Shown here piece by piece: positions 53,247 through 61,782 of a stretch of 64,000 bases of DNA. Positions within the stretch are counted from its first letter, which is position 1; every line of letters begins with the position of its first letter. The position numbers were made by a program, and so were the translations under genes. This DNA is from an uncultured Eubacteriales bacterium (GTDB taxonomy: Bacteria > Bacillota > Clostridia > Lachnospirales > Lachnospiraceae), in NCBI GenBank assembly GCA_900314565.1, contig OMVU01000015.1:1-64000 (forward strand), in the 5' to 3' direction. Below the pieces are notes generated by a model. That model worked only from the letters and a program-made list of their open reading frames with translations. It made no database searches and was not told where the DNA came from.

Positions 53247-53835
53247 ATGTACCCTCCTCCGTAATCACACCGTCCATCTGCCGATCCAGTAAATCGTGAG
53301 GGACACTCTCCGCCCGCTGCACCTCGAACGCGACGCTGAAAATCGCCGCATTCCGGCATTTCGGCAGGAACCTGTCATAATAGCCTCCGCCCATCCCCAG
53401 ACGGCTGCACTCTGCATCAAAGGCCGTGCAGGGACAGAGGACAAGGTCGATCCTGTCCGGCGATATCTCCTCCGAAAGGTCAGGATCCGGTTCCGGTATG
53501 TGAAAAGGACCGGATCTCCAGCTTTCCGCAGAGCCGGGCAGGAGAGCCCGCATTTCACTATTCTCCATACAGAGCGGATATACATACTTCTTTTCAGGAG
53601 CCCTGACGGGAAGCAGATCCAACCGGACCTCTCCCCGGACTGCACGATAAATCATCACGATCTCAGCCTTCCTGAATGCCTCGTTTTCAAGGATCCGATC
53701 GACGATCGCCGCTGATTTTTCAACGCGTACGGATGGAACAATGGCGTCACGGGCTTTAATTTTCTCCCGTCGAAGCCGGGCTTTGCGCTGTGTTAAATTC
53801 TCCTCGCCCTTTGAGGGTGTGCACGGGGAAGTCAT
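53233..53835 (-). CDS. 5-formyltetrahydrofolate cyclo-ligase
   Basis: This enzyme of 200 aa converts 5-formyl-THF to 5,10-methenyl-THF using ATP. It shows RREKIKARDAI (N-terminal Lys/Arg helix), YRAVRGEVR and the nucleotide/folate loop SRLGMGGGYYDRFLPK. ATG at 53835 with AAGGAG upstream gives the usual length. The open frame extends further upstream through a 37-bp imperfect duplication (53875-53945) and is not needed. It lies between folD and the rhodanese gene in a folate-related operon. Confidence 0.92.
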   Translation of the reverse strand: MTSPCTPSKGEENLTQRKARLRREKIKARDAIVPSVRVEKSAAIVDRILENEAFRKAEIVMIYRAVRGEVRLDLLPVRAPEKKYVYPLCMENSEMRALLPGSAESWRSGPFHIPEPDPDLSEEISPDRIDLVLCPCTAFDAECSRLGMGGGYYDRFLPKCRNAAIFSVAFEVQRAESVPHDLLDRQMDGVITEEGTYGIF

Positions 53836-53964
53836 CGCTCTGATTTTCTCCTTCGGAATCCCTTTCACGCAGATGCTGTCACGGACATTCGGCAGCTCCT
53901 TCGTGCAGGTGCTGTCAACGGACATTCGGCACCGCTTACTCGCGGACGCTGTCATCTGCACGTC

Positions 53965-54831
53965 TCACCGTGTATTTTGCTGAACCGCCCGCTTCGCGGC
54001 CTCTATCACATGACTGCACAGCACCGCTGTCGTCACGCTTCCCACTCCGCCCGGCACCGGCGTGATGGAATCCACGACCGTCTCCGCCTCGTCGAACTTC
54101 ACGTCACCGCAGAGCTTCTGCTTCTCCTCGTTCCAGCCGATTCCGACGTCGATCACGACCTGGCCCTCCCGCAGATACTCTGCGCCGACGCTCTCCATCT
54201 GACCGGACGCAGCGATCACGATATCCGCTTCCCGTGTGACGGACGGAACATCGACCGTCCGCGTGTGGCAGACGGTGACCGTCGCATTTTCATGCATGAG
54301 CATCATGGCGACCGGGCGGCCGATCACGAGAGACCGTCCGATGACTGCCGCGCGCTTTCCTCTGACATCTATTCCGTAAAAATGAAGGATCTCCATCGCT
54401 GCCTGAGCCGTACAGGGAGAAAATCCAATCTGCGTATTTGTGAAAACGCCGGCCAGAGATCCGTCTGTACAGCCGTCCACATCCTTTGCAGGATCGATCA
54501 TCTGCCTTGCCCGCTCCCCGTCAAGATGCCGGGGAAGAGGTCTGAACAAAAGAATTCCATGGACATCCGCATCCTCATTTACACGCCGAAGCTCCCCGAA
54601 AAAAGTATCACTGTCCACATCTTCGGGAAGAATGACCTGCTTCACATCGATTCCCATTGAAGCAGCGCGCTTCATCGCGCCCCTCTCATAAGAAAGGTCG
54701 TCTGCTCTTTCCCCGACACGGACGATGGCCAGCGTTGGCGTCACGCCCTGTGCCCGAAGAGTTTCCGCTTCCTGTCTGAAGGATTCCGTCATGGCCTGCG
54801 CCACCGGAGCTCCTTTCAAAATATCTGCCAT
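53965..54831 (-). CDS. folD: Methylenetetrahydrofolate dehydrogenase / cyclohydrolase
   Basis: This bifunctional folate one-carbon enzyme has 288 aa. It shows DDLSYERGAMKRAASMGI (Tyr and Lys of the active site), GILLFRPLP, KDVDGCTDGSLAG and GRSLVIGRPVAMML (cofactor loop), and ends PGGVGSVTTAVL. GGGAGG precedes the ATG. It probably starts the operon with the cyclo-ligase and rhodanese genes. Confidence 0.96.
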   Translation of the reverse strand: MADILKGAPVAQAMTESFRQEAETLRAQGVTPTLAIVRVGERADDLSYERGAMKRAASMGIDVKQVILPEDVDSDTFFGELRRVNEDADVHGILLFRPLPRHLDGERARQMIDPAKDVDGCTDGSLAGVFTNTQIGFSPCTAQAAMEILHFYGIDVRGKRAAVIGRSLVIGRPVAMMLMHENATVTVCHTRTVDVPSVTREADIVIAASGQMESVGAEYLREGQVVIDVGIGWNEEKQKLCGDVKFDEAETVVDSITPVPGGVGSVTTAVLCSHVIEAAKRAVQQNTR

Positions 54832-54892
54832 AAAATCCTCCCTATCGTATTCCGGAACATCCCCGGGTCTCTGATGGTCTACGTTAGTTTCG

Positions 54893-54985
54893 TCAAGAAC
54901 GCCTCGGCGTTCTTGACGCGACGTGCGCGGCGCGTCAGCGCCTTCCTCTGCGCACGTCTTCGATCTGTCGGAGGCTTTTATTCTT
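54893..54985. repeat. Dispersed GAACGCC palindromic repeat (full copy)
   Basis: CAAGAACGCCTCGGCGTTCTTG is a perfect palindrome with a CTCG centre. GCGCGGCGCGTCAGC, GCGCACGTCTTCGAT and CGGAGGCTTTTATTCTTCATC follow. It is the best copy of the family and lies downstream of the CHAP-protein start side of folD. Confidence 0.9.
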
Positions 54986-55033
54986 CATCGCAAGACTGTA
55001 CTCATGATGAAGAATAAGAATGTCTGACCGAAT

Positions 55034-55963
55034 CTAACGTACTCCGCGGTTCGCTGCGTCGCATGCGCTCCGCAATGCCTGATTTCCTCCCTGCATCGTC
55101 CGCACATTATCCGCATCTGCGTAAACTGCACAGTATATACGAAGAAGCTCTGTCTCCTTTACCGCTGTCTCAGCGGTAATCACATAGTCGTAAATGCCGG
55201 GACTGAGTGCTGTGACATTGAGCTCTGCACTTTCAGAAAGATCAAGCTCCCGCACTCCTCCCTCAACCTTCTGAGAGCAGACTGTCTTTCCGTTCGGCGC
55301 AATGACTTCAATTGTCACAGACAAAATGTCGACAGGACAGGTCACAATCCCGTGCGGTCTGTACTTCTGCCCCTCCGTCATGCCGTCCGGGGTCGTCCAG
55401 TCATTGAGGACCGGATCCACATATTCCGGAAAACAGGGACGGATCACTCCCCAGTAATAGCGCGCATCTGAAATCGCGTCATAACGGGCCGTGAGCTCCT
55501 GCACATACGGCTGTCCCCAGTTCTGATGGTACGTTGAGAACTCCGATTCGAAGATGCCGACGTGTCCGTATTTTCCGCCGGTATAGATCAGAACGTCTCC
55601 GGGCATAGGATCTGCATTTTCAATGCGGGTGAACCCGTCCGGCAGCAGATTGGAGCGATAGTCCTGCGCGTCGCCGTGCGCTGCCTCCACACCGAGCCAG
55701 GCGTAATAAGCCTTGATGAAATCGACGCACTGCGCACCGTATGCACCGTCATAATCGACACTCCTGCCGACCATGTAATGCAGCCATTCGACGGCTTCCG
55801 CCTGTGTATGCTCCGTAAGAGGAACATCCGGCATCTTCTCCGTTTCCGTCTTTTCCGTACCTGCCTTCGGCTCCGCAGAAACCGGTATGCCCGAAAGGGC
55901 CAGCGCAAGACATAAAGAGAGAACGGCCCCGAGTCGTCCGATTCCCTCTCGTGATTTCCTCAT
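55034..55963 (-). CDS. Secreted CHAP-domain (putative peptidoglycan hydrolase) protein
   Basis: This protein of about 309 aa has a signal peptide (RLGAVLSLCLALALSGIPVSAEP). It then has a CHAP domain with GAQCVDFIKAYYAWLGV (catalytic Cys) and YGHVGIFES (His), and a C-terminal beta domain (VDILSVTIEVIAPNGKTVCS). It should cut peptide bonds in peptidoglycan outside the cell. ATG at 55963 follows AGGGAGAA and gives a proper signal peptide. It lies 50 bases after the SseB-family gene. Confidence 0.85.
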   Translation of the reverse strand: MRKSREGIGRLGAVLSLCLALALSGIPVSAEPKAGTEKTETEKMPDVPLTEHTQAEAVEWLHYMVGRSVDYDGAYGAQCVDFIKAYYAWLGVEAAHGDAQDYRSNLLPDGFTRIENADPMPGDVLIYTGGKYGHVGIFESEFSTYHQNWGQPYVQELTARYDAISDARYYWGVIRPCFPEYVDPVLNDWTTPDGMTEGQKYRPHGIVTCPVDILSVTIEVIAPNGKTVCSQKVEGGVRELDLSESAELNVTALSPGIYDYVITAETAVKETELLRIYCAVYADADNVRTMQGGNQALRSACDAANRGVR

Positions 55964-56012
55964 GCCCGTTCTCCCTGCTATCAATATTTTTCCACTCTCG
56001 AATTCTGTACTA

Positions 56013-56795
56013 TTATGATGTGATGGTATCCGGCCTGACCGCTTCCTGAGCGGGCGGAACCGGCTTAAGGATCTTGGAGAGAAGCTCCCGCTGAAGCACC
56101 AGTCCCTTCGAGAACGGATTGACGATCAGCGCACCCACCTGCTGATTCTGAAGCACATAAAGCCCGCACTGTCCGGATGGCATCTGGACCCATACAAACC
56201 TCTTGCGCATATCTTCCGGCACTTCTTCTTTGGTCGCAAAGACCGGCATAAAGACCTTGCCGTCTTTATTCTTGAGGAGCTCCGGACGAAGCTTGACCGG
56301 ATCCTTCGGACGGACCTTCACGCCCTTTCCGGCATTCCGGACCGCATCCGCATCCTCATTGCTCATCTGTATACGCATCGGAACCCAGAGCCAGCTGGTC
56401 GACAGTGCCTTTATACAGGTCTGAAGGCTCTCCCCGGATCTCTGGTCGTTATGGCGGTCAATGAGGAATGAAAGGACCTTTCCGTCTTCCTCCCGCTTCT
56501 TCTCTTCTTCCTCACGCTTTTTCTTAAGCTCGGCCTGCTGTTCCGGGGTAAGCACCGGATTTACAGGGTTCGGTGCCGCCTGCGGAGCAGGGGCTTCTGC
56601 CGCTGTTTCCTCTTCGGCAGTCTGTTCTGCCTCCTCAGCCTCCTGTACAGCCTCTTCCGCAGCTTCCACAGCGTCGTTCATATCGTTCTCTGTCTCTGCT
56701 GTGACCTCTTCAACAGCTGCCGCACTGTTCGTGCTCTGCTCCTCCTCAATGACCTCACTTTTGTTCTTTTTTTTGAAAAAATCAAAAAGTCCCAT
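56013..56795 (-). CDS. SseB-family protein
   Basis: This is a soluble protein of 260 aa. The N-terminus (MGLFDFFKKKNKSE) is followed by a very acidic Ala/Glu-rich segment, a KKKREEEEKKREE helix and a C-terminal SseB-type domain (about 115-245) with FMPVFATKEEVPEDMRKRF and VNPFSKGLVLQRELL. SseB-like domains occur in many bacterial proteins of poorly known function. GGGGAG precedes the ATG. Bases 56796-57058 upstream show nothing I can support beyond AT-rich promoter-like DNA near 56940-56990. Confidence 0.85.
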   Translation of the reverse strand: MGLFDFFKKKNKSEVIEEEQSTNSAAAVEEVTAETENDMNDAVEAAEEAVQEAEEAEQTAEEETAAEAPAPQAAPNPVNPVLTPEQQAELKKKREEEEKKREEDGKVLSFLIDRHNDQRSGESLQTCIKALSTSWLWVPMRIQMSNEDADAVRNAGKGVKVRPKDPVKLRPELLKNKDGKVFMPVFATKEEVPEDMRKRFVWVQMPSGQCGLYVLQNQQVGALIVNPFSKGLVLQRELLSKILKPVPPAQEAVRPDTITS

Positions 56796-57058
56796 ATCCG
56801 CTCCCCTATATCTTTATTCGTTCAAAACGCCTGCAAGGAACCGTCCGTCAGGATCTCTGCGCTCTGACCATACCGTATGCCAAAGACCCGCCTGCCCCTG
56901 ACTGTACCGGCTGCCTGCGGCGAAAGCTCGATAAGTCAACATATTTATTTTAATGCATATCTTCTTTTGAGGCAATATTTTATGAGAGATCGCAGGCGGA
57001 AGATATTCCCCGGGGCAGTACAGGTCACAGGTATAGCGCGATGAAGAAGATGAAGAAT

Positions 57059-57090
57059 AAAAAAGGACCGCCGTCCGGATCGGACGACGG
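57059..57090 (-). terminator. Terminator after the HD-domain gene
   Basis: CCGCCGTCCG (57068-57077) pairs with CGGACGACGG (57081-57090) with one mismatch. On the minus strand TTTTTT follows. Confidence 0.85.
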
Positions 57091-57207
57091 CTTATGATCT
57101 GCTGTTCTCAATTCCTGCACCAACTCCCGCATGAACCCGGTATATCTCCCGTCCTTCCTGCCGAGGCAGCTGTTCTTTTCTCTCTTTGAATGATCAGTGG
57201 TCACGCA

Positions 57208-57708
57208 TTACGCTATTACATTTCTTTCAAAAACCTTTTTATAGCTCATCTTCGGTTTCACCGCATCAAGCATGGAACTGTACTTATCGGCGACCGTGAG
57301 GATCATACCTTCCAGAGAACCGGGTCTGTTCCCCGCCAACGGCCACATGTGATTGGAGATGCTGTCTGCTTCCTTCTCGGTCAGATCCTCCAAAATGAGA
57401 TTTGCGACATCGACCGACTCAACAGGATGTCTCCAGCAGCATTCTTTATTGTTTTCGAACTTTTCGTTCCTGCCGAGAATTCCAAGGTCATGTAAAAGCG
57501 CAGACCGGATCACCGTTTTCTCATCTACATCGATATGGAACCTTTCCAGCAGTCTTGATATCTGAAGGCCTGTACAGGCTACGCGCATACTGTGGTCACC
57601 GACCGTTGTCCGTCCGTGGTGCTTCTGGTGCATAGCATTCACAAAATATCCGGATGCAAGTACACCGGCTCCAACCAAACAGACGTCTTTTATGATCTTT
57701 TCGTTCAT
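57208..57708 (-). CDS. HD-domain phosphohydrolase-like protein
   Basis: This 166-aa protein is an HD-superfamily metal-dependent phosphohydrolase. The metal residues are visible as GDHSMRVA (His), SALLHDLG (His-Asp) and TVADKYSSM (last Asp). A hydrophobic N-terminal stretch (DVCLVGAGVLASGYFV) precedes the domain. AAAGGAG precedes the ATG. Substrate unknown. It is a single gene with promoter and terminator. Confidence 0.85.
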   Translation of the reverse strand: MNEKIIKDVCLVGAGVLASGYFVNAMHQKHHGRTTVGDHSMRVACTGLQISRLLERFHIDVDEKTVIRSALLHDLGILGRNEKFENNKECCWRHPVESVDVANLILEDLTEKEADSISNHMWPLAGNRPGSLEGMILTVADKYSSMLDAVKPKMSYKKVFERNVIA

Positions 57709-57766
57709 GAAAACTCCTTTTCTTAAGCTGGTCGGTCAAACAATGTCTATCGTTCTTTGCTCATTC

Positions 57767-57795
57767 ATTGTAAACCTGCCGCCGGCTTTTGTCAC
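57767..57795 (-). promoter_or_regulatory. Promoter of the HD-domain gene
   Basis: On the minus strand GTGACA (57790-57795), a 17-bp spacer and TACAAT (57767-57772) form the promoter. Of the rest of 57709-58028, 57850-57890 holds a short GAACGCC-type repeat. Confidence 0.7.
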
Positions 57796-57930
57796 GAACA
57801 AACCACTGTACTTTATAATTCTTTAATGAACATCAATCCCTCACGCGTTACGGCAGGAACGCCGGGCGTTCCTAAATCTTCATCGCACAGTCTTCGTAAC
57901 ACGGACGAGCCGTGAGATATGCCGGAGCTG

Positions 57931-57988
57931 AAAAAGCCCCTCCAGATGCGGAAGGTCCGTACAACAGACCTCCCGCAGACGGAGGGAC
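57931..57988 (-). terminator. Large hairpin terminator after the antiporter gene
   Basis: On the minus strand CCTCC-GTCTGCGG-AGGTC pairs with GACCT-CCGCATCTG-GAGGGG, and CTTTTT follows. Confidence 0.8.
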
Positions 57989-58028
57989 ATCCTGCTTCTT
58001 TGCGCTATATCACTTTCTTCTCACCCGG

Positions 58029-59555
58029 TCAGGTCGTACTCTTCTCGGGCTCCTTATCGTCGCTCTTGTTCATGACATAGTTCAGCATAAAGATCACGAC
58101 TACCATGACTGCTATGCCGACGATCAGGCTCACGATCCAGTTCTTCACAAAACCTGCGACAATGTACGTTACGAACGAGATCGCTGCAGCCGTCATCGCG
58201 TACGGCATCTGCGTCGATACGTGCGCAATATGATCACACTGCGCACCGGCAGAGGACATAATCGTCGTATCGGAGATCGGTGAGCAGTGGTCGCCGCAGA
58301 CCGCACCGGCCATGCAGGCAGACACGCAGATGATGGAAAGCGGGTTGCCGTTCTCGAGCGGGAACGCGTTCAGGCAGATCGGAATCAGGATTCCGAAGGT
58401 GCCCCAGGAAGTTCCTGTCGCAAATGCAAGACCAACCGCAATCACAAATACGATTGCAGGGAGGAAATTCTGCAGAGACTGTGCGCTTCCGGATACAAGA
58501 TCCGCAACATACGTATCCGCTCCGAGAGACAGTGTCACAGACTTCAGCGTCCATGCGAGAACAAGAATCATGATGGCCGGGACCATCGCCTTGAAGCCTT
58601 CTGTCAGGCTTTCCATGCACTCTTTGAATTTAAGGACTCTTCTCAGCCTGTAAACAAGGAGCGTGATGACCAGGGCCAGGAAGGATCCAAGGACAAGGCC
58701 TACGGAAGCGTCACTGTTCGCAAATGCATCGATAAATCCTTCTCCGTCGAAGAAACCGCCGGAGTAGATCATGCCGAACACGCAGCAGATGATCAGGGCG
58801 ATGATCGGAAGCACCAGATCGATGACCGTTCCGTTGCCCTTCACCTCATCATCTCCGTAGGGCGGAGCCGGGACTGTGAAAAGATCGCCTTTGGCGGCAT
58901 TTTTCTCATGCTTTGCCATCGGGCCGTAATCCACTTTCAGGACCGTGATCAGGACCATCATGAGAATGGTCAGCAGTGCGTAATAATTATAGGGAATCGC
59001 GCGGATGAACAGAAGAAGGCCGTTCGTGCCTTCCGGAGCGTAGCTTGTGACGGCAGCTGCCCAGGAAGAGATCGGTGCGATGATACAGACCGGCGCAGCC
59101 GTGGCATCGATGAGATACGCAAGCTTGGCGCGGGATACATTGTGACGGTCAGCGACCGGACGCATGACTGAGCCTACTGTGAGGCAGTTGAAGTAATCAT
59201 CGATGAAAATGAGAACCCCGAGAAGTACAGTAGCCAGCTGCGCTCCGATACGGGTCTTGATCTTCGTTGACGCCCACTCTCCGAATGCGGCGGAACCGCC
59301 GGCTTTGTTCATAAGGCTGACGATGATTCCGAGAAATACCAGAAATACAAGGATACCGACGTTATAGGAGTCGGCAAGCTGCGCCACGATACCATCTGAA
59401 AAGATCGTATTCAGCGTGCCCATCACATTGAAGTTCGCGACGAATGCGGAGCCGACGAGAATGCCCACGAACAGTGAGCTGTAGACTTCCTTCGTGATGA
59501 GCGCGAGGACAATCGCGATGATTGGAGGGACAAGTGCCCAAAAAGTACCTTCCAT
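58029..59555 (-). CDS. NhaC-family Na+/H+ antiporter
   Basis: This integral membrane transporter has 508 aa and about eleven hydrophobic segments. The sequence (FWALVPPIIAIVLALITKEVYSS, VFLGIIVSLMNKAGG, FIDDYFNCLTVGSVMRPV, TGTSWGTFGILIP, CGDHCSPISDTTIMSSAGA) fits the NhaC superfamily. The SPISDT motif and FIDDY carry conserved charged residues. Some members exchange malate/lactate or other metabolites with Na+, so the substrate is open. AAAGGGG precedes the ATG. TATAAT lies at 59589-59594 on the minus strand. Confidence 0.9.
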   Translation of the reverse strand: MEGTFWALVPPIIAIVLALITKEVYSSLFVGILVGSAFVANFNVMGTLNTIFSDGIVAQLADSYNVGILVFLVFLGIIVSLMNKAGGSAAFGEWASTKIKTRIGAQLATVLLGVLIFIDDYFNCLTVGSVMRPVADRHNVSRAKLAYLIDATAAPVCIIAPISSWAAAVTSYAPEGTNGLLLFIRAIPYNYYALLTILMMVLITVLKVDYGPMAKHEKNAAKGDLFTVPAPPYGDDEVKGNGTVIDLVLPIIALIICCVFGMIYSGGFFDGEGFIDAFANSDASVGLVLGSFLALVITLLVYRLRRVLKFKECMESLTEGFKAMVPAIMILVLAWTLKSVTLSLGADTYVADLVSGSAQSLQNFLPAIVFVIAVGLAFATGTSWGTFGILIPICLNAFPLENGNPLSIICVSACMAGAVCGDHCSPISDTTIMSSAGAQCDHIAHVSTQMPYAMTAAAISFVTYIVAGFVKNWIVSLIVGIAVMVVVIFMLNYVMNKSDDKEPEKSTT

Positions 59556-59635
59556 AATGTTGCTTCCCCTTTCACAAAAAGATAGTTCATTATATCACAG
59601 TTTTACTGCTGTGGTGCACTAAATTTATGATATTC

Positions 59636-60238
59636 TCATAACTTCCGGCTGCTTTGGCACTCGTTTATCTCAGTGACGCGCTGCTCCGCCCTCCTCTGGA
59701 GCTGTGTCAGATACGACACCCTCGTCGTCTCCTCCATCCCGTGCCCCAGCGCCTTCAGTATCCTCTCTATTTTCTCAAGCGCAACCGCCTTGCTGCTCTC
59801 ATCTTCCGCCATGATCTCAAGCTCCAGAAACGTTCCGAGCCCTTCCACCTCATCAAGGCAGGCCCGCATCTCTCCGAAGACGAGCATCTCCCTTTTTTTC
59901 ACGACCATGGGCTTCACCGGGAAGAATCCTGCCGCCTCAAAAATCTTTCCGGCGATTTCTCCATCCCCGACTGTCGTCTCATACTCCGGTCGGGACATCG
60001 AGACCGAATCCATCTTTTTTCCTTTGAAATTGATCTCTGATATTTTCTCTCCCGTATCGCAGTGAATGATCTGTCTCACGCGGAGAGCCTCGCCGCTCTT
60101 TCTGATCCCATTGATGCCTCCGTCAAAGTACGTATCTTTTTCGATCAGGCTCCGTTCATAGGCAAAGCCCTTCCTCTGCAGACCTTCTCTGACTTCCTCC
60201 AGATCACCGACAGGAATTTTTATCTCGACCTCGATCAT
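59636..60238 (-). CDS. CYTH-domain protein (class IV adenylate cyclase / CyaB type)
   Basis: This 200-aa triphosphate-tunnel protein starts with the EVEIK signature (MIEVEIKIPV), followed by KGFAYERSLIEKDTYFDG, ALRVRQ and VEGLGTFLELEI with the alternating charged residues of the tunnel. Class IV adenylate cyclases (CyaB) and tripolyphosphatases share this fold. The length and GLGTFLELE fit the CyaB branch. ATG at 60238 has GGAGGG upstream and the motif begins right at it, so the longer frame is not used. Confidence 0.88.
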   Translation of the reverse strand: MIEVEIKIPVGDLEEVREGLQRKGFAYERSLIEKDTYFDGGINGIRKSGEALRVRQIIHCDTGEKISEINFKGKKMDSVSMSRPEYETTVGDGEIAGKIFEAAGFFPVKPMVVKKREMLVFGEMRACLDEVEGLGTFLELEIMAEDESSKAVALEKIERILKALGHGMEETTRVSYLTQLQRRAEQRVTEINECQSSRKL

Positions 60239-60349
60239 TTTCCGTATCCCTCCTCCATTCCGGCGCGCTCTCATCCGGCAGGCTGAATCCATACGTTTTA
60301 CGCGTATGCCGCCCGGCAGAGTATTCTTTTCTTCTGCTCCGCATCATAA

Positions 60350-60381
60350 AAAGGCAGGACCCGCTCCCGCGTTTCCTGCCC
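60350..60381 (-). terminator. Terminator after the lipoprotein gene at 60559
   Basis: GGCAGGA (60353-60359) pairs with TCCTGCC (60374-60380). On the minus strand TTTTTA follows. Confidence 0.7.
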
Positions 60382-60398
60382 TGAATTTTACGTTTCAC

Positions 60399-60527
60399 GA
60401 GCGGTGCTGTTCGCATTCCGCTTTCGCTTCATACTCATGTCGATCTGCCGCGCTGTCGTCTGTTCGCAATTTGCGCGGACTTATGAGCAAGTTCCCGGCC
60501 GCTCTATTGATCCATTCGGCACCGCTC
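60399..60527. repeat. GAGCGGTGC-type dispersed element, copy 2
   Basis: The terminal inverted repeats GAGCGGTGC (60399-60407) and GCACCGCTC (60519-60527) bound about 129 bp similar to 41243-41364. No gene lies inside. Confidence 0.65.
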
Positions 60528-60558
60528 ACAGATACGCGCAAATTACAGCCTTAATTCT

Positions 60559-61584
60559 TTATGCTTCCAAATAAGCTTTCATCACATACTGTGATCCTGC
60601 CGGCGCCCCATCCCACGAGGACTCCGTCACTGTGAGGACCAGATGATCTCCGTTGGAAATGGCCTGCATATAAATCGGGTCGCCGTTCGGATCTGTCCCA
60701 TCAATATCCATGCGTCCGTCTGCATAATATGCGTTTCCCTCAAAGGACTCTCCCGAAAACTCAAGATAGACATTATAAATCTCATTGGATTCGTCATACT
60801 CCATATAGAGCGCATTGCCTTCGTCACTCTCGAACCGCACCTGCGGTGTCAACTCGCCGCCGGCTTCTTCTGCCTCTCCGGACTGTTGCCCGTCAAAATT
60901 TATACTGTCAAGGAGGATGACCTCGCCGTTCATATTGCGGACGCTGTCGATCGAAAGTCCGTTCGCATCCACATAGTCCTTGATCAGAGACAGGCGGAGA
61001 AGATCTGCATACTCCTCATACCCTGTGAAGAGAGCCTTGATCTCCTCATTTCCGCCGGTGATCCGATCCAGTTCCTCTTCATCTTCCGTCAGAAGCTGCT
61101 CAAAGGATGTGCATGCATAGCCATCCGGCGTTGCAATCATATGCATAAGACCGGGGGTATTTCCGCCATTGACCACCGCAAGCGTTGTACCGTCAAGTTC
61201 ATAATTGTAGACCTGGAACGAGCCCCAGGCCTTTATATCTTCCTCGTCGGATCCGTCTACAAGGAAAATGCAGGGCACCGGGATCGTCACATCCGCCGGC
61301 TCATAATTCTTTGCAGCATCCGCAAGGATCACACTGCAGGCTTCCTCGCGGAACGGATCTGTACCGGTATACCGGTAAGCAGGGAGCACAGTTCCGCCGG
61401 CAGGAGCAGCAGGAGCAGCCGTAGGCATCGGGGTCGGCGCCGGAGTCTCAACACCGGACTGAGTGCTTGTCTGGCTGTCAGCTGAAGCCGTGGACGAGTC
61501 CGCTTTCTTAGCGGAGGATCCGCACGCTGAGAGCGCTAAGATCGAAGCAGCAAGGAATATTGTAACGACAGTTCTTTTCATCAT
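60559..61584 (-). CDS. Lipoprotein of unknown function
   Basis: This protein of about 341 aa has a lipobox (ASILALSACGS), a Ser/Thr-rich spacer and a PTPMPTAAPAAPAGG linker. Two parts follow: one with PVPCIFLVDGSDEEDIKAWG and a helical stretch (LLTEDEEELDRITGG), and a C-terminal beta domain (VYLEFSGESFEGNAYYADG). AGGTGG precedes ATG at 61584. It is exported and lipid-anchored. I do not recognise the family. Similar lipoproteins with Pro/Thr stalks occur at 32592 and 30115. Confidence 0.75.
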   Translation of the reverse strand: MMKRTVVTIFLAASILALSACGSSAKKADSSTASADSQTSTQSGVETPAPTPMPTAAPAAPAGGTVLPAYRYTGTDPFREEACSVILADAAKNYEPADVTIPVPCIFLVDGSDEEDIKAWGSFQVYNYELDGTTLAVVNGGNTPGLMHMIATPDGYACTSFEQLLTEDEEELDRITGGNEEIKALFTGYEEYADLLRLSLIKDYVDANGLSIDSVRNMNGEVILLDSINFDGQQSGEAEEAGGELTPQVRFESDEGNALYMEYDESNEIYNVYLEFSGESFEGNAYYADGRMDIDGTDPNGDPIYMQAISNGDHLVLTVTESSWDGAPAGSQYVMKAYLEA

Positions 61585-61708
61585 TCTGGCCACCTGCCTT
61601 TTCTTTATTGCTTACAGACCGGCATTCACCTCTGCACAGCCTGCCCGTTGACAATCTGCTTTCAGGAGCATCCTTACGTTCCTGATGAACAATTCTCATC
61701 TGTTACAC

Positions 61709-61738
61709 ATTATAGCACAAACGAAAAAACCTTGTCGA
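61709..61738 (-). promoter_or_regulatory. Promoter of the lipoprotein gene
   Basis: On the minus strand TCGACA (61733-61738), an 18-bp spacer and TATAAT (61709-61714) form the promoter. Confidence 0.65.
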
Positions 61739-61744
61739 CTTTCT

Positions 61745-61763
61745 GCGGACAAAAAACGTCCGC
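61745..61763 (-). terminator. Small hairpin after the zinc-ribbon gene
   Basis: GCGGAC and GTCCGC form a stem with a T-rich loop on the minus strand. A second T-run follows about 15 bases on. Confidence 0.35.
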
Positions 61764-61782
61764 CCGGACGTACACTTTCTTC

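Noticed and set aside
53836..53961. Longer N-terminus for the cyclo-ligase
   Set aside because: The extra 42 codons come from an imperfect 37-bp duplication and lack a good ribosome-binding site. The start at 53835 fits the family length.
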